Of a stretch of DNA of 42,318 nucleotides, positions 23,920-31,870 are shown one piece after another (position 1 is the stretch's first letter; each line of letters opens with the position of its first letter). The DNA is from Polaromonas sp. (GTDB taxonomy: Bacteria; Pseudomonadota; Gammaproteobacteria; Burkholderiales; Burkholderiaceae_C). The notes under the pieces were generated by a model that was not told the DNA's origin, did not search any database, and saw only the letters and a list, made by a program, of their open reading frames with translations. The DNA lies in contig JAUXPP010000059.1 in NCBI GenBank assembly GCA_030683705.1, positions 1 through 42,318 of the forward strand, given 5' to 3'. Both the position numbers and the translations under genes were made by a program.

Positions 23920-25731
23920 ATGTACCAATACACAGACTTTGACCGCCAGTTCGTGAAGGCCCGCGCCGACCAGTACCGCGACCAGCTGAGCCGCTGGCAG
24001 GCGGGCCAGTTGCCCGAAGACGAGTTCCGCCCGCTGCGCCTGCAAAACGGCTGGTATGTGCAGCGTTACGCGCCCATGCTGCGCGTCGCCGTGCCCTACG
24101 GCGAGTTGTCGAGCGCGCAGGTGCGCGTGCTGGCCAAAATCGCCCGCGAGTATGACCAGCCCAATGCCGCGCTGTTCAAGGACGCGCAGGCGGCCCAGGA
24201 CAAGCTCGGCCCGGTCGAGCTCAAAAGCGGCCTGTCGGTGGCCTCCAAGCTGAGCGCCGGTTATGCCCACTTCACGACGCGCCAGAACATCCAGTACAAC
24301 TGGATTCCGCTCGACAAGTCGGCCGACGTGATGGATTTGCTGGCCAGCGTCAACATGCACGGCATCCAGACCAGCGGCAACTGCATACGCAACATCACCA
24401 GCGACGAACGTGCCGGCATCGCGGTCGACGAAATCGCCGATCCGCGGCCTTTCGGCGAAATCCTGCGCCAGTGGAGCACGCTGCATCCGGAGTTCGCCTT
24501 TTTGCCGCGCAAGTTCAAGATCGCCATCAGCGGCGCCAAGGAAGACCGCGCCGCCACTGCCTGGCACGACGTCGGCCTGCACCTGATCCGCAATGACGAC
24601 GGTGAGCTGGGCTTTCGGGTGCAGGTCGGCGGCGGCATGGGCCGCACGCCCATCATTGCCAGCGTGATCCGCGAGTTTTTGCCCTGGCACCAGATCATGA
24701 ATTACATCGAGGCCATCGTGCGGGTCTATAACCGTTACGGCCGGCGCGACAACATGTACAAGGCGCGCATCAAGATCCTGGTCAAGGCCGAAGGCCAGAA
24801 ATACATCGACGACGTCGAGGCCGAGTACCAGCAGATCATGGAACACGACGGCGGCCCGCACACCATCACGCAGGCCGAGCTGGACCGCGTCACCGCCTCC
24901 TTTGTGCCGCCCACGCTCAACTGTGATCGCAAGAGCGCCGACGCCAAGATCGCCAACATCCTGCGCGCTGCCGCCGAGGACGACATCGAGTTCGGCCGCT
25001 GGCTCAAGCAGAACGTCGCGCCGCACCAGAATCCCGACCTGCGCGCCGTGACCCTGTCCTTCAAGCGCCTGGGCCAGGCGCCCGGCGACGCCACCGCGGA
25101 CCAGCTCGATGTGGCGGCCGACCTGGCCGACCGCTTCAGCGCCGGCGAGGTGCGCGTCACGCACGACCAGAACCTGCTGCTGCCCTGGGTGCGCTGCGAC
25201 GAGCTGCCCGAGTTGTGGCGCGCCGCGCGCAAGTCCGGTTTTGCGCGTCCCAACATCCGCCTGCTGACCGACATGATTGCCTGCCCGGGTGGTGACTTCT
25301 GCTCGCTGGCCAATGCGCGCTCCATCCCGATCGCCGAAGCCATCACCGAGCGTTACCAGGACATGGACGAGCTGCACGACCTGGGCGAGATCGACCTGCA
25401 CATCAGCGGCTGCATCAACTCCTGCGGCCACCACCACAGCGGCCACATCGGCATCCTGGGCGTCGACAAGGACGGCAAGGAGTGGTACCAGGTCACCCTG
25501 GGCGGCTCGGACGGCTCCACCTTGAGCGGCGCTCCCGTGCCCGGCAAGGTGGTCGGCCCCTCGTTCTCGGCCGCCGAAGTGCCGGAAGTCATCGAAGCCG
25601 TGCTGGACACCTACCGCCGCGAGCGCGAAGCCGGCGAGACCTTTATTGCCACCCTGCGCCGCACCGGCATAGACCCGTTCAAAACCGCTGCCAACATCGC
25701 ACGTTTTGCCGCCGCCGCTGTGGCCGCCTGA
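23920..25731 (+). CDS. cysI: Assimilatory sulfite reductase hemoprotein (nitrite/sulfite reductase family)
   Basis: Reduces sulfite to sulfide with six electrons at a siroheme coupled to a [4Fe-4S] cluster. The 603-residue protein has two ferredoxin-like half domains (YAHFTTRQNIQYNWI near residues 124-138). The cluster ligands are Cys455, Cys461, Cys498 and Cys502, in CPGGDFC and GCINSCGHH. No CysJ flavoprotein gene is present, so it probably takes electrons from ferredoxin or another small carrier. A nitrite reductase role cannot be fully excluded, but the cys genes downstream argue for sulfite. Confidence 0.93.
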   Translation: MYQYTDFDRQFVKARADQYRDQLSRWQAGQLPEDEFRPLRLQNGWYVQRYAPMLRVAVPYGELSSAQVRVLAKIAREYDQPNAALFKDAQAAQDKLGPVELKSGLSVASKLSAGYAHFTTRQNIQYNWIPLDKSADVMDLLASVNMHGIQTSGNCIRNITSDERAGIAVDEIADPRPFGEILRQWSTLHPEFAFLPRKFKIAISGAKEDRAATAWHDVGLHLIRNDDGELGFRVQVGGGMGRTPIIASVIREFLPWHQIMNYIEAIVRVYNRYGRRDNMYKARIKILVKAEGQKYIDDVEAEYQQIMEHDGGPHTITQAELDRVTASFVPPTLNCDRKSADAKIANILRAAAEDDIEFGRWLKQNVAPHQNPDLRAVTLSFKRLGQAPGDATADQLDVAADLADRFSAGEVRVTHDQNLLLPWVRCDELPELWRAARKSGFARPNIRLLTDMIACPGGDFCSLANARSIPIAEAITERYQDMDELHDLGEIDLHISGCINSCGHHHSGHIGILGVDKDGKEWYQVTLGGSDGSTLSGAPVPGKVVGPSFSAAEVPEVIEAVLDTYRREREAGETFIATLRRTGIDPFKTAANIARFAAAAVAA

Positions 25732-25741
25732 GGAACCCGCC

Positions 25742-26146
25742 ATGAAACTGTTGCCATTCACCGATCACGCTGCCGTCGACGACAGCAGCACCCTGGGCCT
25801 GCCCAATGACGCCGATCCGCTGTCGCCCTCACTGGACGGCGTGGCCCGCATTGACCTGCATTTCCCCAGGTTCACCGACGGCCGCGCCTTCAGCCAGGCT
25901 TTTTTGCTGCGCCGCCGCCGCGGCTTCCAGGGCGAGATCCGCGCCACTGGCGACGTGCTGGTGGACCAGCTGGCACAGATGGAACGCAGCGGTTTCGACG
26001 TCGCCGTGCTGCGCGCCGACCAGGACATGGCGACCGCACAGCGCGTGCTGGCGTCTTACCCCGGGCACAAAGTCGGCACCTACCAGGGCGATGCCGTCGA
26101 CATCCAACCCCACTTCAGGGAAACCAGGGAGGGGGCTGCGGCCTGA
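25742..26146 (+). CDS. DUF934 protein of the sulfite reductase operon
   Basis: A 134-residue cytoplasmic protein starting MKLLPFTDHA. The conserved core is IDLHFPRFTDGRAFSQAFLLRRR, then VLVDQLAQMERSGFD. This family almost always sits next to CysI and CysH in proteobacteria. It contains no cysteine at all, so it cannot carry an iron-sulfur cluster or a redox disulfide; a structural or assembly role with CysI is more likely. It follows cysI by 10 bases and ends 5 bases before cysH. Confidence 0.9.
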   Translation: MKLLPFTDHAAVDDSSTLGLPNDADPLSPSLDGVARIDLHFPRFTDGRAFSQAFLLRRRRGFQGEIRATGDVLVDQLAQMERSGFDVAVLRADQDMATAQRVLASYPGHKVGTYQGDAVDIQPHFRETREGAAA

Positions 26147-26151
26147 ACACC

Positions 26152-26772
26152 ATGAGCCTGAACCTCGCCAACATCAACGCAGAACTCGGCCACAACGCCC
26201 AGGGCCTGGTGGACTGGGCCGTGGGCCTGGACCGTCCCGCCATCGTCACCACCAATTTCCGCCCCTTCGAGGCGGTCATCCTGCACATGGTGACACGTGC
26301 CAATCCCGAAACGCCGGTGGTCTGGATGGACAACGGCTACAACACCGAAGCCACCTACCGCTTTGCCGACGAAGTCACGAAGCTGCTGAACCTTGACCTG
26401 CACATCTACCTGCCGCGCCGCTCGCGTGCGCACCGCGAGGCGGTAGACGGGGCTACCCCGGCGCTGGACGACCCGCGCCATGCGGCCTTCACCGAAGAGG
26501 TCAAGCTCGAGCCCTTTGCCCGTGCCCTGCGTGAAACCGCGCCCCAGGTCTGGTTCACGGCCCTGCGCGCCACCGACACCGCCGTGCGCGCACAGATGGA
26601 GCCGGTCAGCGTCAATCCGGACGGCCTGATCAAGGTCGCGCCGCTGCTGCACTGGTCCTCCAGAGACCTCTACCAGTACTGTGAAATCCACGGCCTGCCC
26701 AACAATTTCGATTACGTGGACCCCACCAAGGGCGAGGACAACCGCGAATGCGGCCTGCACCTCGCACACTGA
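26152..26772 (+). CDS. cysH: Short, divergent CysH-like (P)APS reductase
   Basis: Expected to reduce adenylyl sulfate or its 3'-phosphate to sulfite. The 206-residue protein keeps the adenylyl-binding start (AIVTTNFRPFEAVILHM), the VVWMDNGYNTEATYRF segment and the catalytic RECGLH end with Cys200. It differs from known groups. The RRxQS-type substrate motif reads ALRATDT (137-143). The stretch before the ECGLH motif is about 20 residues shorter than in E. coli. The CC/CxxC pairs that hold the [4Fe-4S] cluster of APS reductases are absent; the only other cysteine is Cys177. Substrate choice is therefore open. A strong purine-rich ribosome site precedes the ATG. Confidence 0.88.
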   Translation: MSLNLANINAELGHNAQGLVDWAVGLDRPAIVTTNFRPFEAVILHMVTRANPETPVVWMDNGYNTEATYRFADEVTKLLNLDLHIYLPRRSRAHREAVDGATPALDDPRHAAFTEEVKLEPFARALRETAPQVWFTALRATDTAVRAQMEPVSVNPDGLIKVAPLLHWSSRDLYQYCEIHGLPNNFDYVDPTKGEDNRECGLHLAH

Positions 26773-26775
26773 CTT

Positions 26776-27732
26776 ATGAACGCCCGCACACCCTCCAAGC
26801 TGCTGTCTGCCGACCCGGCGATCTCCATCGCACGGCTGTCCAACGCCCACCTCGATGCGCTCGAGGAGGAAACGATTTTTATCCTGCGTGAAGTGGCCGC
26901 GGCCTTCGAACGCCCCGCCCTGCTGTTTTCGGGCGGCAAGGATTCGCTGGTCATGCTCAAGTGCGCCGAGAAGGCTTTCGGCGTGGGGCGTATCCCCTAC
27001 CCGTTGCTGATGATAGACACCGGCCACAACTTCCACGAGGTGACCGACTTCCGCGACCTGCGCGCGAAGGAACTGGGCGCCGAGCTGATCATCCGCAACG
27101 TGGAAGACTCGATGAAACGCGGCACGGTGCGGCTGGCGCATCCCGGCGAGTCGCGCAATGTGCACCAGTCGGTGACCCTGCTCGAGGCGATCGAGGAGTT
27201 CCGCTTCGACGCGCTGATCGGCGGCGCGCGCCGCGACGAGGAAAAAGCCCGCGCCAAGGAGCGCATCTTCTCGCACCGCGACAGCTTCGGCCAGTGGCAA
27301 CCCAAGGCCCAGCGGCCCGAACTCTGGACCCTGTTCAACACCCGGCTGCAACCCGGCGAACACTTCCGCGTGTTCCCGATCTCCAACTGGACCGAGCTCG
27401 ACGTCTGGCAGTACATCGAGCGTGAACAGATCGCCCTGCCCTCGCTCTACTACGCGCACCAGCGCAAGGTGGTCGAACGCAAGGGCCTGCTGGTGCCGGT
27501 GACCGAGCTGACGCCAGCGCGCGACGGCGAGCAGGTGGTCGAGAAAACCGTGCGTTTTCGCACCGTGGGCGACATCACCTGCACCTGCCCGGTGGACAGC
27601 CCGGCTGCCACCGCCGCCGAGATCGTGATCGAAACCCTGGCCGCCGACGTCAGCGAACGCGGCGCGACACGCATGGACGACAAGACCTCGGACGCTTCCA
27701 TGGAAAAGCGGAAAAAGGATGGGTATTTCTGA
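26776..27732 (+). CDS. cysD: Sulfate adenylyltransferase subunit 2 (CysD)
   Basis: Catalytic subunit of ATP sulfurylase, forming adenylyl sulfate from ATP and sulfate together with the GTPase CysN. The 318-residue protein has the PP-loop SGGKDS at 52-57 and the family segment PYPLLMIDTGHNFHEVTDFRD. It also has GGARRDEEKARAKER and the conserved end MEKRKKDGYF. It starts 3 bases after the cysH stop, and its own TGA shares one base with the cysN ATG. Confidence 0.96.
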   Translation: MNARTPSKLLSADPAISIARLSNAHLDALEEETIFILREVAAAFERPALLFSGGKDSLVMLKCAEKAFGVGRIPYPLLMIDTGHNFHEVTDFRDLRAKELGAELIIRNVEDSMKRGTVRLAHPGESRNVHQSVTLLEAIEEFRFDALIGGARRDEEKARAKERIFSHRDSFGQWQPKAQRPELWTLFNTRLQPGEHFRVFPISNWTELDVWQYIEREQIALPSLYYAHQRKVVERKGLLVPVTELTPARDGEQVVEKTVRFRTVGDITCTCPVDSPAATAAEIVIETLAADVSERGATRMDDKTSDASMEKRKKDGYF

Positions 27733-29054
27733 TGAACACCGAAATCGCTACTGATTTGATAGCTGCCCACGCACAGCCAGCGAGGGCTACAGGCCAAAAT
27801 GACCTGAAATCTGCACTGAAGTTCATCACCTGCGGCTCGGTCGATGACGGCAAAAGCACGCTGATCGGCCGCCTGCTGGTGGACAGCAAGGCCGTGCTGC
27901 AGGATCACCTGGCCGGCGTGCAACGCGGCGGCGAAACCGACCTGGCCCTGCTGACCGACGGCCTGTCGGCCGAACGCGAACAGGGCATCACCATCGACGT
28001 GGCCTACCGCTACTTCAACACCGAAAACCGCAAGTTCATCATCGGCGACGCGCCCGGCCACGAGCAGTACACCCGCAACATGGTCACGGCCGCGTCGAGC
28101 GCCGACGCCGCCGTGGTGCTGGTCGATGCCACCAAGCTGGACTGGAACAACCCGTCCATGGAGCTGCTGCCGCAAACCCGGCGCCACTCGCTGCTGGTCA
28201 ACCTGCTGCGGGTGCCGTCCATCGTGTTCGCGGTGAACAAGCTCGACGCGGTGGAAGACGCCACGCTGGCTTTTTCCAACATCCGCAGTGCGCTGACGAG
28301 CTTCGCCCAGGCGGCGCGCATCCCGGTCAAGGCCATCGTGCCGGTATCGGCCCTCAAGGGCCACAACGTGGTGGACGCCAGCCCCGGCTGGTGCGGCTAT
28401 GAAGGCTTGTCGCTGCTGCAGTTGCTGGAGCAGCTTCCCGCCACGCCGGCCGAGTCCACCGAGGCGTTTGCCTTTCCGGTGCAGTGGGTCGAGAAATTTT
28501 CCTCGTCGGCCGATACCTCCCAGGGCCGCCGCGTCTTCTGGGGCCGCGTCGCCACCGGCGGTGTGCAGCCGGGGCAGACAGTCACGGTGCTGCCGGGCGG
28601 GCAAAGCGCCGTGGTGGCCCAGGTGCTGGACCACACGCGCCAGCCGACCGCCGTGCTGGCCGGCCACAGTGCCGGCATCGTACTGGACCGCGAAGTGGAC
28701 GTGTCGCGCGGCGACTGGCTGCTGGCGGCCGACACCTTCGAGCCTGCGCGCGAACTGTCGGTCACCATCGCCTGGATGGACGACGAGCCGCTGGTCGCCG
28801 GGCGTGTCTACTGGGCGCTGCATGGCCACCGCTGGGTCAAGGCCAGGGTCAAACGCATCGTGCACAAACTCGATGTCAACACCCTGGCCGAGGAAGACGC
28901 CAGCGAACTCCCGCCCAATGCCATCGGCCATATCGAGCTCAGCTTGCAGGAAGCACTGGCCACGCTGCCCTACGCCCGCTCGCGGGTGCTGGGCTCGCTG
29001 GTGCTGGTGGACACCGCCTCGAATAAAACCTCGGGCGCCGCGCTGATTCTTTGA
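27732..29054 (+). CDS. cysN: Sulfate adenylyltransferase subunit 1 (CysN), GTPase
   Basis: GTP hydrolysis by this subunit drives adenylyl sulfate formation by CysD. The 440-residue protein has G1 GSVDDGKST at 35-43, G3 DAPGH at 106-110 and G4 NKLD at 169-172, followed by two EF-Tu-like beta barrels. No CysC (APS kinase) domain is fused to the C-terminus. The start codon is coupled to cysD (TGATG). Residues 5-25 are encoded by repeat A copy 5, making a non-conserved N-terminal extension before the G domain. Confidence 0.95.
   Translation: MNTEIATDLIAAHAQPARATGQNDLKSALKFITCGSVDDGKSTLIGRLLVDSKAVLQDHLAGVQRGGETDLALLTDGLSAEREQGITIDVAYRYFNTENRKFIIGDAPGHEQYTRNMVTAASSADAAVVLVDATKLDWNNPSMELLPQTRRHSLLVNLLRVPSIVFAVNKLDAVEDATLAFSNIRSALTSFAQAARIPVKAIVPVSALKGHNVVDASPGWCGYEGLSLLQLLEQLPATPAESTEAFAFPVQWVEKFSSSADTSQGRRVFWGRVATGGVQPGQTVTVLPGGQSAVVAQVLDHTRQPTAVLAGHSAGIVLDREVDVSRGDWLLAADTFEPARELSVTIAWMDDEPLVAGRVYWALHGHRWVKARVKRIVHKLDVNTLAEEDASELPPNAIGHIELSLQEALATLPYARSRVLGSLVLVDTASNKTSGAALIL
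27744..27806 (+). repeat. Interspersed repeat family A, copy 5 (N-terminus of cysN)
   Basis: GCTACTGATTTGATAGCTGC, CCACGC, then GCGAGGGCTACAGGCCAAAA and TGACCTG: all family A blocks in order. It starts four codons after the cysN ATG and stays in frame for 21 codons. Confidence 0.8.
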
Positions 29055-29081
29055 CCCGGATCAGAGCCGGCCCGCATCAAC

Positions 29082-29111
29082 TTAACCCTTCTTGCCGAAT
29101 CCTCTTAAAAT
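29082..29111 (+). promoter_or_regulatory. Possible promoter of fdxA
   Basis: TTAACC (29082-29087) and TAAAAT (29106-29111) are separated by 18 bases, about 35 bases before the fdxA ATG. It would give fdxA its own promoter apart from the cys operon. Confidence 0.4.
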
Positions 29112-29144
29112 CTAGGGTTTCCACCGATCCCCCGCCAGAACAAC

Positions 29145-29474
29145 ATGACTCACATCGTTTCCGAATCCTGCATCCGCTGCAAGTACACCGACTGCGTGGA
29201 TGTCTGCCCGGTCGACTGCTTCCGCGAAGGCCCGAACATGCTGGTGATCGATCCGGACGAATGTATCGATTGCGCGGTCTGTATTCCCGAGTGCCCGGTG
29301 AACGCGATTTATGCCGAAGAAGACGTGCCGGCCGACCAAATCGCCTTCATCAAGCTCAATGTCGAACTGAGCAATGCCCCAGGCTGGAAAAGCATCACCA
29401 AGCGCAAGGAAGCGCTGCCCGATGCCGAAGAGTGGAAAGACAAGACCGGAAAACTCTCCGAATTAATAAGGTAA
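29145..29474 (+). CDS. fdxA: 7Fe ferredoxin FdxA
   Basis: A 109-residue electron carrier with one [3Fe-4S] and one [4Fe-4S] cluster. Cysteines lie at 9, 12, 17, 21, 40, 43, 46 and 50. By comparison with Azotobacter ferredoxin I (offset by one), 9, 17 and 50 bind the 3Fe cluster and 21, 40, 43 and 46 bind the 4Fe cluster. It lies 90 bases after cysN and two repeats before a ferredoxin reductase gene, so it may serve CysI. Confidence 0.95.
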   Translation: MTHIVSESCIRCKYTDCVDVCPVDCFREGPNMLVIDPDECIDCAVCIPECPVNAIYAEEDVPADQIAFIKLNVELSNAPGWKSITKRKEALPDAEEWKDKTGKLSELIR

Positions 29475-29567
29475 CCCCCCTCCGGATGCTCACTGCGTGT
29501 AGCACCTACCCCCCTCCCGGGGGCGACGCCAGTGGCCCGGCAAAGCCGGTTCCACGGCTACATGGGT
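29474..29567 (+). repeat. Interspersed repeat family C, tandem copy 1
   Basis: About 94 bases: GCTCACTGCGTGTAGCACCT, then CCCCCTCCCGGGGGCGACGCC, here in two parts (CCCCCTCCCGGGGGC, GACGCC), then GGCCCGGCAAAGCCGGTTCC. It contains two small hairpins (CCCCCTCCCGGGGG and CCGGCAAAGCCGG). It is directly followed by copy 2. Confidence 0.8.
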
Positions 29568-29666
29568 ACACCCCCGTCGGCCGCTCACTTCGTGTAGCGC
29601 CTTCCCCCCTTGCAGGGGGCGGCGCCTGCGGCCTGGCAAAGCCAGTTCCGCGGCCCCTCCTGGGTT
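29568..29666 (+). repeat. Interspersed repeat family C, tandem copy 2
   Basis: Same order of blocks as copy 1: GCTCACTTCGTGTAGCGCCT, CCCCCCTTGCAGGGGGC and GGCCTGGCAAAGCCAGTTCC. Compensating changes keep the second hairpin (CTGGCAAAGCCAG), so the fold seems to be conserved. It ends 15 bases before the reductase gene. Confidence 0.8.
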
Positions 29667-29681
29667 GCTAGGATCAGGGGC

Positions 29682-30731
29682 ATGACCGGCAACTCAATGA
29701 TCCACACCGATGCGCTCGTGATCGGCGCCGGGCCGGTGGGCCTGTTCCAGGTTTTCCAGCTGGGCCTGCTCGACATCAAGGCCCATCTGGTCGATTCGCT
29801 GCCCCATCCGGGTGGCCAGTGCGTCGAGCTGTACGCCGACAAGCCGATTTACGACATCCCCGGCACGCCGCGCACCACCGGCCGTGAGCTGGTCGCCAGC
29901 CTCCTCGAACAGATCAAACCCTTTGGTGCCCGCTTTCATCTGGGCCAGGAAGTCAGCACGCTGGCGCAGCAAGCCGATGGGCGTTTTCTTGTCGAAACAT
30001 CCCGCGGTCAGTCTTTCCTCGCCAAAACCATTTTTATCGCCGCCGGCGTCGGATCCTTCCAGCCCAAGCGGCTGAAAATCGACGGGCTGGACGGCTTCGA
30101 AGGCAGCCAGCTGTTTCACCACCTTGACGAGCCCGCACGCTTCGCCGGCAAAACCATTCTGGTGGTGGGCGGCGACGAAGCGGCGGTAGAGGGGGCGCTG
30201 CGCCTCCACGAACAGGCAAAACGTGTGACCTTGCTGCATCGGCGTGACGTGCTGCAGGCGCCTGAACAAGTCCTGGCCCGCTTCAAGGCCTTGCGTCACC
30301 GCGGCGCGCTGCACTTCCAGGTCGGCCAGGTCACCGGCATCAACACCGACGCCGGACAGCTGAAAGCAGCGCAGATCACCGACGTCGATGGCAACACCGA
30401 CGCCCTGCCGCTGGACAGCATGCTGGTCCTGCTGGGCCTGTCGCCACGGCTGGGGCCGCTGGGCCAATGGGGTCTGGCGATGGAGCGCAAACAACTTCAG
30501 GTGGACACCGAAAAATTCTCGACCAGCATTCCCGGCATTTTTGCGGTCGGCGACATCAACACCTACCCCGGCAAGAAAAAACTGATCCTCTGCGGCTTTC
30601 ATGAATGCACGCTGGCGGCCTATGCTGCGGCCGAACTCGTCTTTCCGGGGCAGAGGATCCCGTTCCAGTACACCACCACCAGCCCGAAGCTGCACAAGCT
30701 GCTCGGCGTCGAAACACCCCGGCAGGACTGA
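29682..30731 (+). CDS. Ferredoxin/flavodoxin-NADP reductase, thioredoxin-reductase-like type
   Basis: A 349-residue FAD enzyme that moves electrons between NADPH and ferredoxin. It has FAD motif VIGAGPVGLFQVFQLG near residue 13, HPGGQCVELYADKPIYDIPG and an NADPH motif VVGGDEAAVEGALRL near residues 161-175. It ends with the FAD motif IFAVGDINTYPG. It lacks the CxxC of thioredoxin reductase, which fits the TrxR-like FNR group. Start at ATG 29682 with AGGGG in front; ATG 29697 is possible. It follows fdxA across the repeat pair. Confidence 0.92.
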   Translation: MTGNSMIHTDALVIGAGPVGLFQVFQLGLLDIKAHLVDSLPHPGGQCVELYADKPIYDIPGTPRTTGRELVASLLEQIKPFGARFHLGQEVSTLAQQADGRFLVETSRGQSFLAKTIFIAAGVGSFQPKRLKIDGLDGFEGSQLFHHLDEPARFAGKTILVVGGDEAAVEGALRLHEQAKRVTLLHRRDVLQAPEQVLARFKALRHRGALHFQVGQVTGINTDAGQLKAAQITDVDGNTDALPLDSMLVLLGLSPRLGPLGQWGLAMERKQLQVDTEKFSTSIPGIFAVGDINTYPGKKKLILCGFHECTLAAYAAAELVFPGQRIPFQYTTTSPKLHKLLGVETPRQD

Positions 30732-30760
30732 GACCGGACGGGCGCCCGAGCCGGAGGGTT

Positions 30761-31606
30761 CTAGAGCAGCGGCTTGAGCCGCATCGGCACAGGCGCATGG
30801 CCATGGTTGAGCGGCCCGCCGCCAGCACCGGTCTTCACCGCGGCCCCGGCGACCATGGCCGCACGCACATAAGCGCGTGCCATTTCGACCGCCTCCAGCA
30901 GCGGCATATCCAGCGCCAGGCCCGCGGCAATCGCCGATGACAGCGTACAGCCGGTGCCGTGGGTGTTGGCACTCGGGATACGCGGCGCCTTCATCCAGTG
31001 TTTGCCACCTTCTGACGTCGCCAGCAGGTCCATCACGGTGTCGCCCGGCAAGTGTCCGCCCTTGAGCAGCACCGCATGCGCGCCCATGGCCAGCAACTGC
31101 GCAGCGGCGTCTTCCATGTCCTGCACGTTGTGCAAGGGACGGCCCACCAGCAGGGCGGCTTCGTCGAGATTGGGCGTGACCAGCACGGCGCGAGGGAACA
31201 GCTCACGCACCAGCACCGCGATCGCCGGGTTGTCGATCAGCACCGCGCCGCTGGTCGCCACCATGACGGGATCGAGCACCACCTTGCGCAGCGCATGGCG
31301 GTCTATCGCCGCGGCCACCGTCATGACAATCTCCGGCGCATGCAGCATGCCAATCTTGACAGCATGAACGCCGATGTCCTCGACCACCGCGTCGATCTGA
31401 TGGCCCAGGATCTCCGGCGGCACACCATGGATGGCGCGCACACCCAGGGTGTTCTGCGCCGTCAGCGCCGTGATGGCGGTCATGCCGTAACAGCCCAGCG
31501 CGGCAATGGTTTTCAGGTCCGCCTGAATGCCCGCGCCGCCGCCGCTGTCGGACCCGGCAATCGACAGCACGCGCGGGTACTCGAATTCAAAAGAAGTGTG
31601 GCTCAT
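30761..31606 (-). CDS. thiD: Hydroxymethylpyrimidine/phosphomethylpyrimidine kinase ThiD
   Basis: Phosphorylates HMP and HMP-phosphate in thiamine synthesis. The 281-residue ribokinase-fold protein has SIAGSDSGGGAGIQADLKT near residues 15-33 and LDPVMVATSG in the middle. The anion hole is NTHGTGCTLSSAIAAGLA near the C-terminus. It converges with the ferredoxin reductase gene and has no other thiamine gene nearby in the window. I see no thiamine riboswitch upstream. Confidence 0.95.
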   Translation of the reverse strand: MSHTSFEFEYPRVLSIAGSDSGGGAGIQADLKTIAALGCYGMTAITALTAQNTLGVRAIHGVPPEILGHQIDAVVEDIGVHAVKIGMLHAPEIVMTVAAAIDRHALRKVVLDPVMVATSGAVLIDNPAIAVLVRELFPRAVLVTPNLDEAALLVGRPLHNVQDMEDAAAQLLAMGAHAVLLKGGHLPGDTVMDLLATSEGGKHWMKAPRIPSANTHGTGCTLSSAIAAGLALDMPLLEAVEMARAYVRAAMVAGAAVKTGAGGGPLNHGHAPVPMRLKPLL

Positions 31607-31666
31607 GAAGAAAAATTTTCCGGTGGATCACAGCCTGCGGGAGGCCACGCCCGATTATCGGGGAAG

Positions 31667-31691
31667 CGCCACGCCACGCCACGCCACGCCA
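31667..31691. repeat. Five tandem CGCCA units
   Basis: A perfect pentanucleotide tandem repeat of 25 bases, about 60 bases upstream of thiD and 100 bases before the tRNA. Slippage could change the copy number. Confidence 0.8.
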
Positions 31692-31770
31692 CGCTGCGGG
31701 GCGGCACGCCCGCACCTGCTGCGCCGGCCTCGCGCGCTCCCGCCAGAGCAGACCCGCAGAAAATTCAGGC

Positions 31771-31776
31771 TATAAT
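31771..31776 (+). promoter_or_regulatory. -10 box of the tRNA-Asn promoter
   Basis: A consensus TATAAT lies 12 bases before the tRNA 5' end. No equally clear -35 hexamer is visible. Confidence 0.6.
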
Positions 31777-31788
31777 CTTTGGCTGTAT

Positions 31789-31864
31789 TCCTCAATAGCT
31801 CAGTTGGTAGAGCGCCGGACTGTTAATCCGTAGGTCCCTGGTTCGAGCCCAGGTTGAGGAGCCA
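31789..31864 (+). tRNA. tRNA-Asn (anticodon GTT)
   Basis: A 76-base cloverleaf. The acceptor arm TCCTCAA pairs with TTGAGGA, the D arm contains AGCTCAGTTGGTAGAGC, the anticodon loop is CTGTTAA and the T arm contains GGTTCGAGCCC. The CCA end is encoded. A strong terminator follows within 7 bases. Confidence 0.97.
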
Positions 31865-31870
31865 AAATTC

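Noticed and set aside
23035..25761. 908-codon open frame on the minus strand
   Set aside because: It lies antisense to the TauE gene and cysI. Its composition (runs of Gly, Gln, His, Arg, Val) is what the complement of GC-rich codons gives.
26080..28931. Two long minus-strand frames across the cysH-cysD-cysN region
   Set aside because: Antisense to well-identified cys genes and with no recognisable domain.
29474..29666. Possible CRISPR array
   Set aside because: Only two units, directly adjacent without spacers and clearly of the interspersed repeat type; no cas genes.
31607..31788. Possible thiamine riboswitch before thiD
   Set aside because: The conserved CUGAGA and related blocks were not found on the thiD strand.
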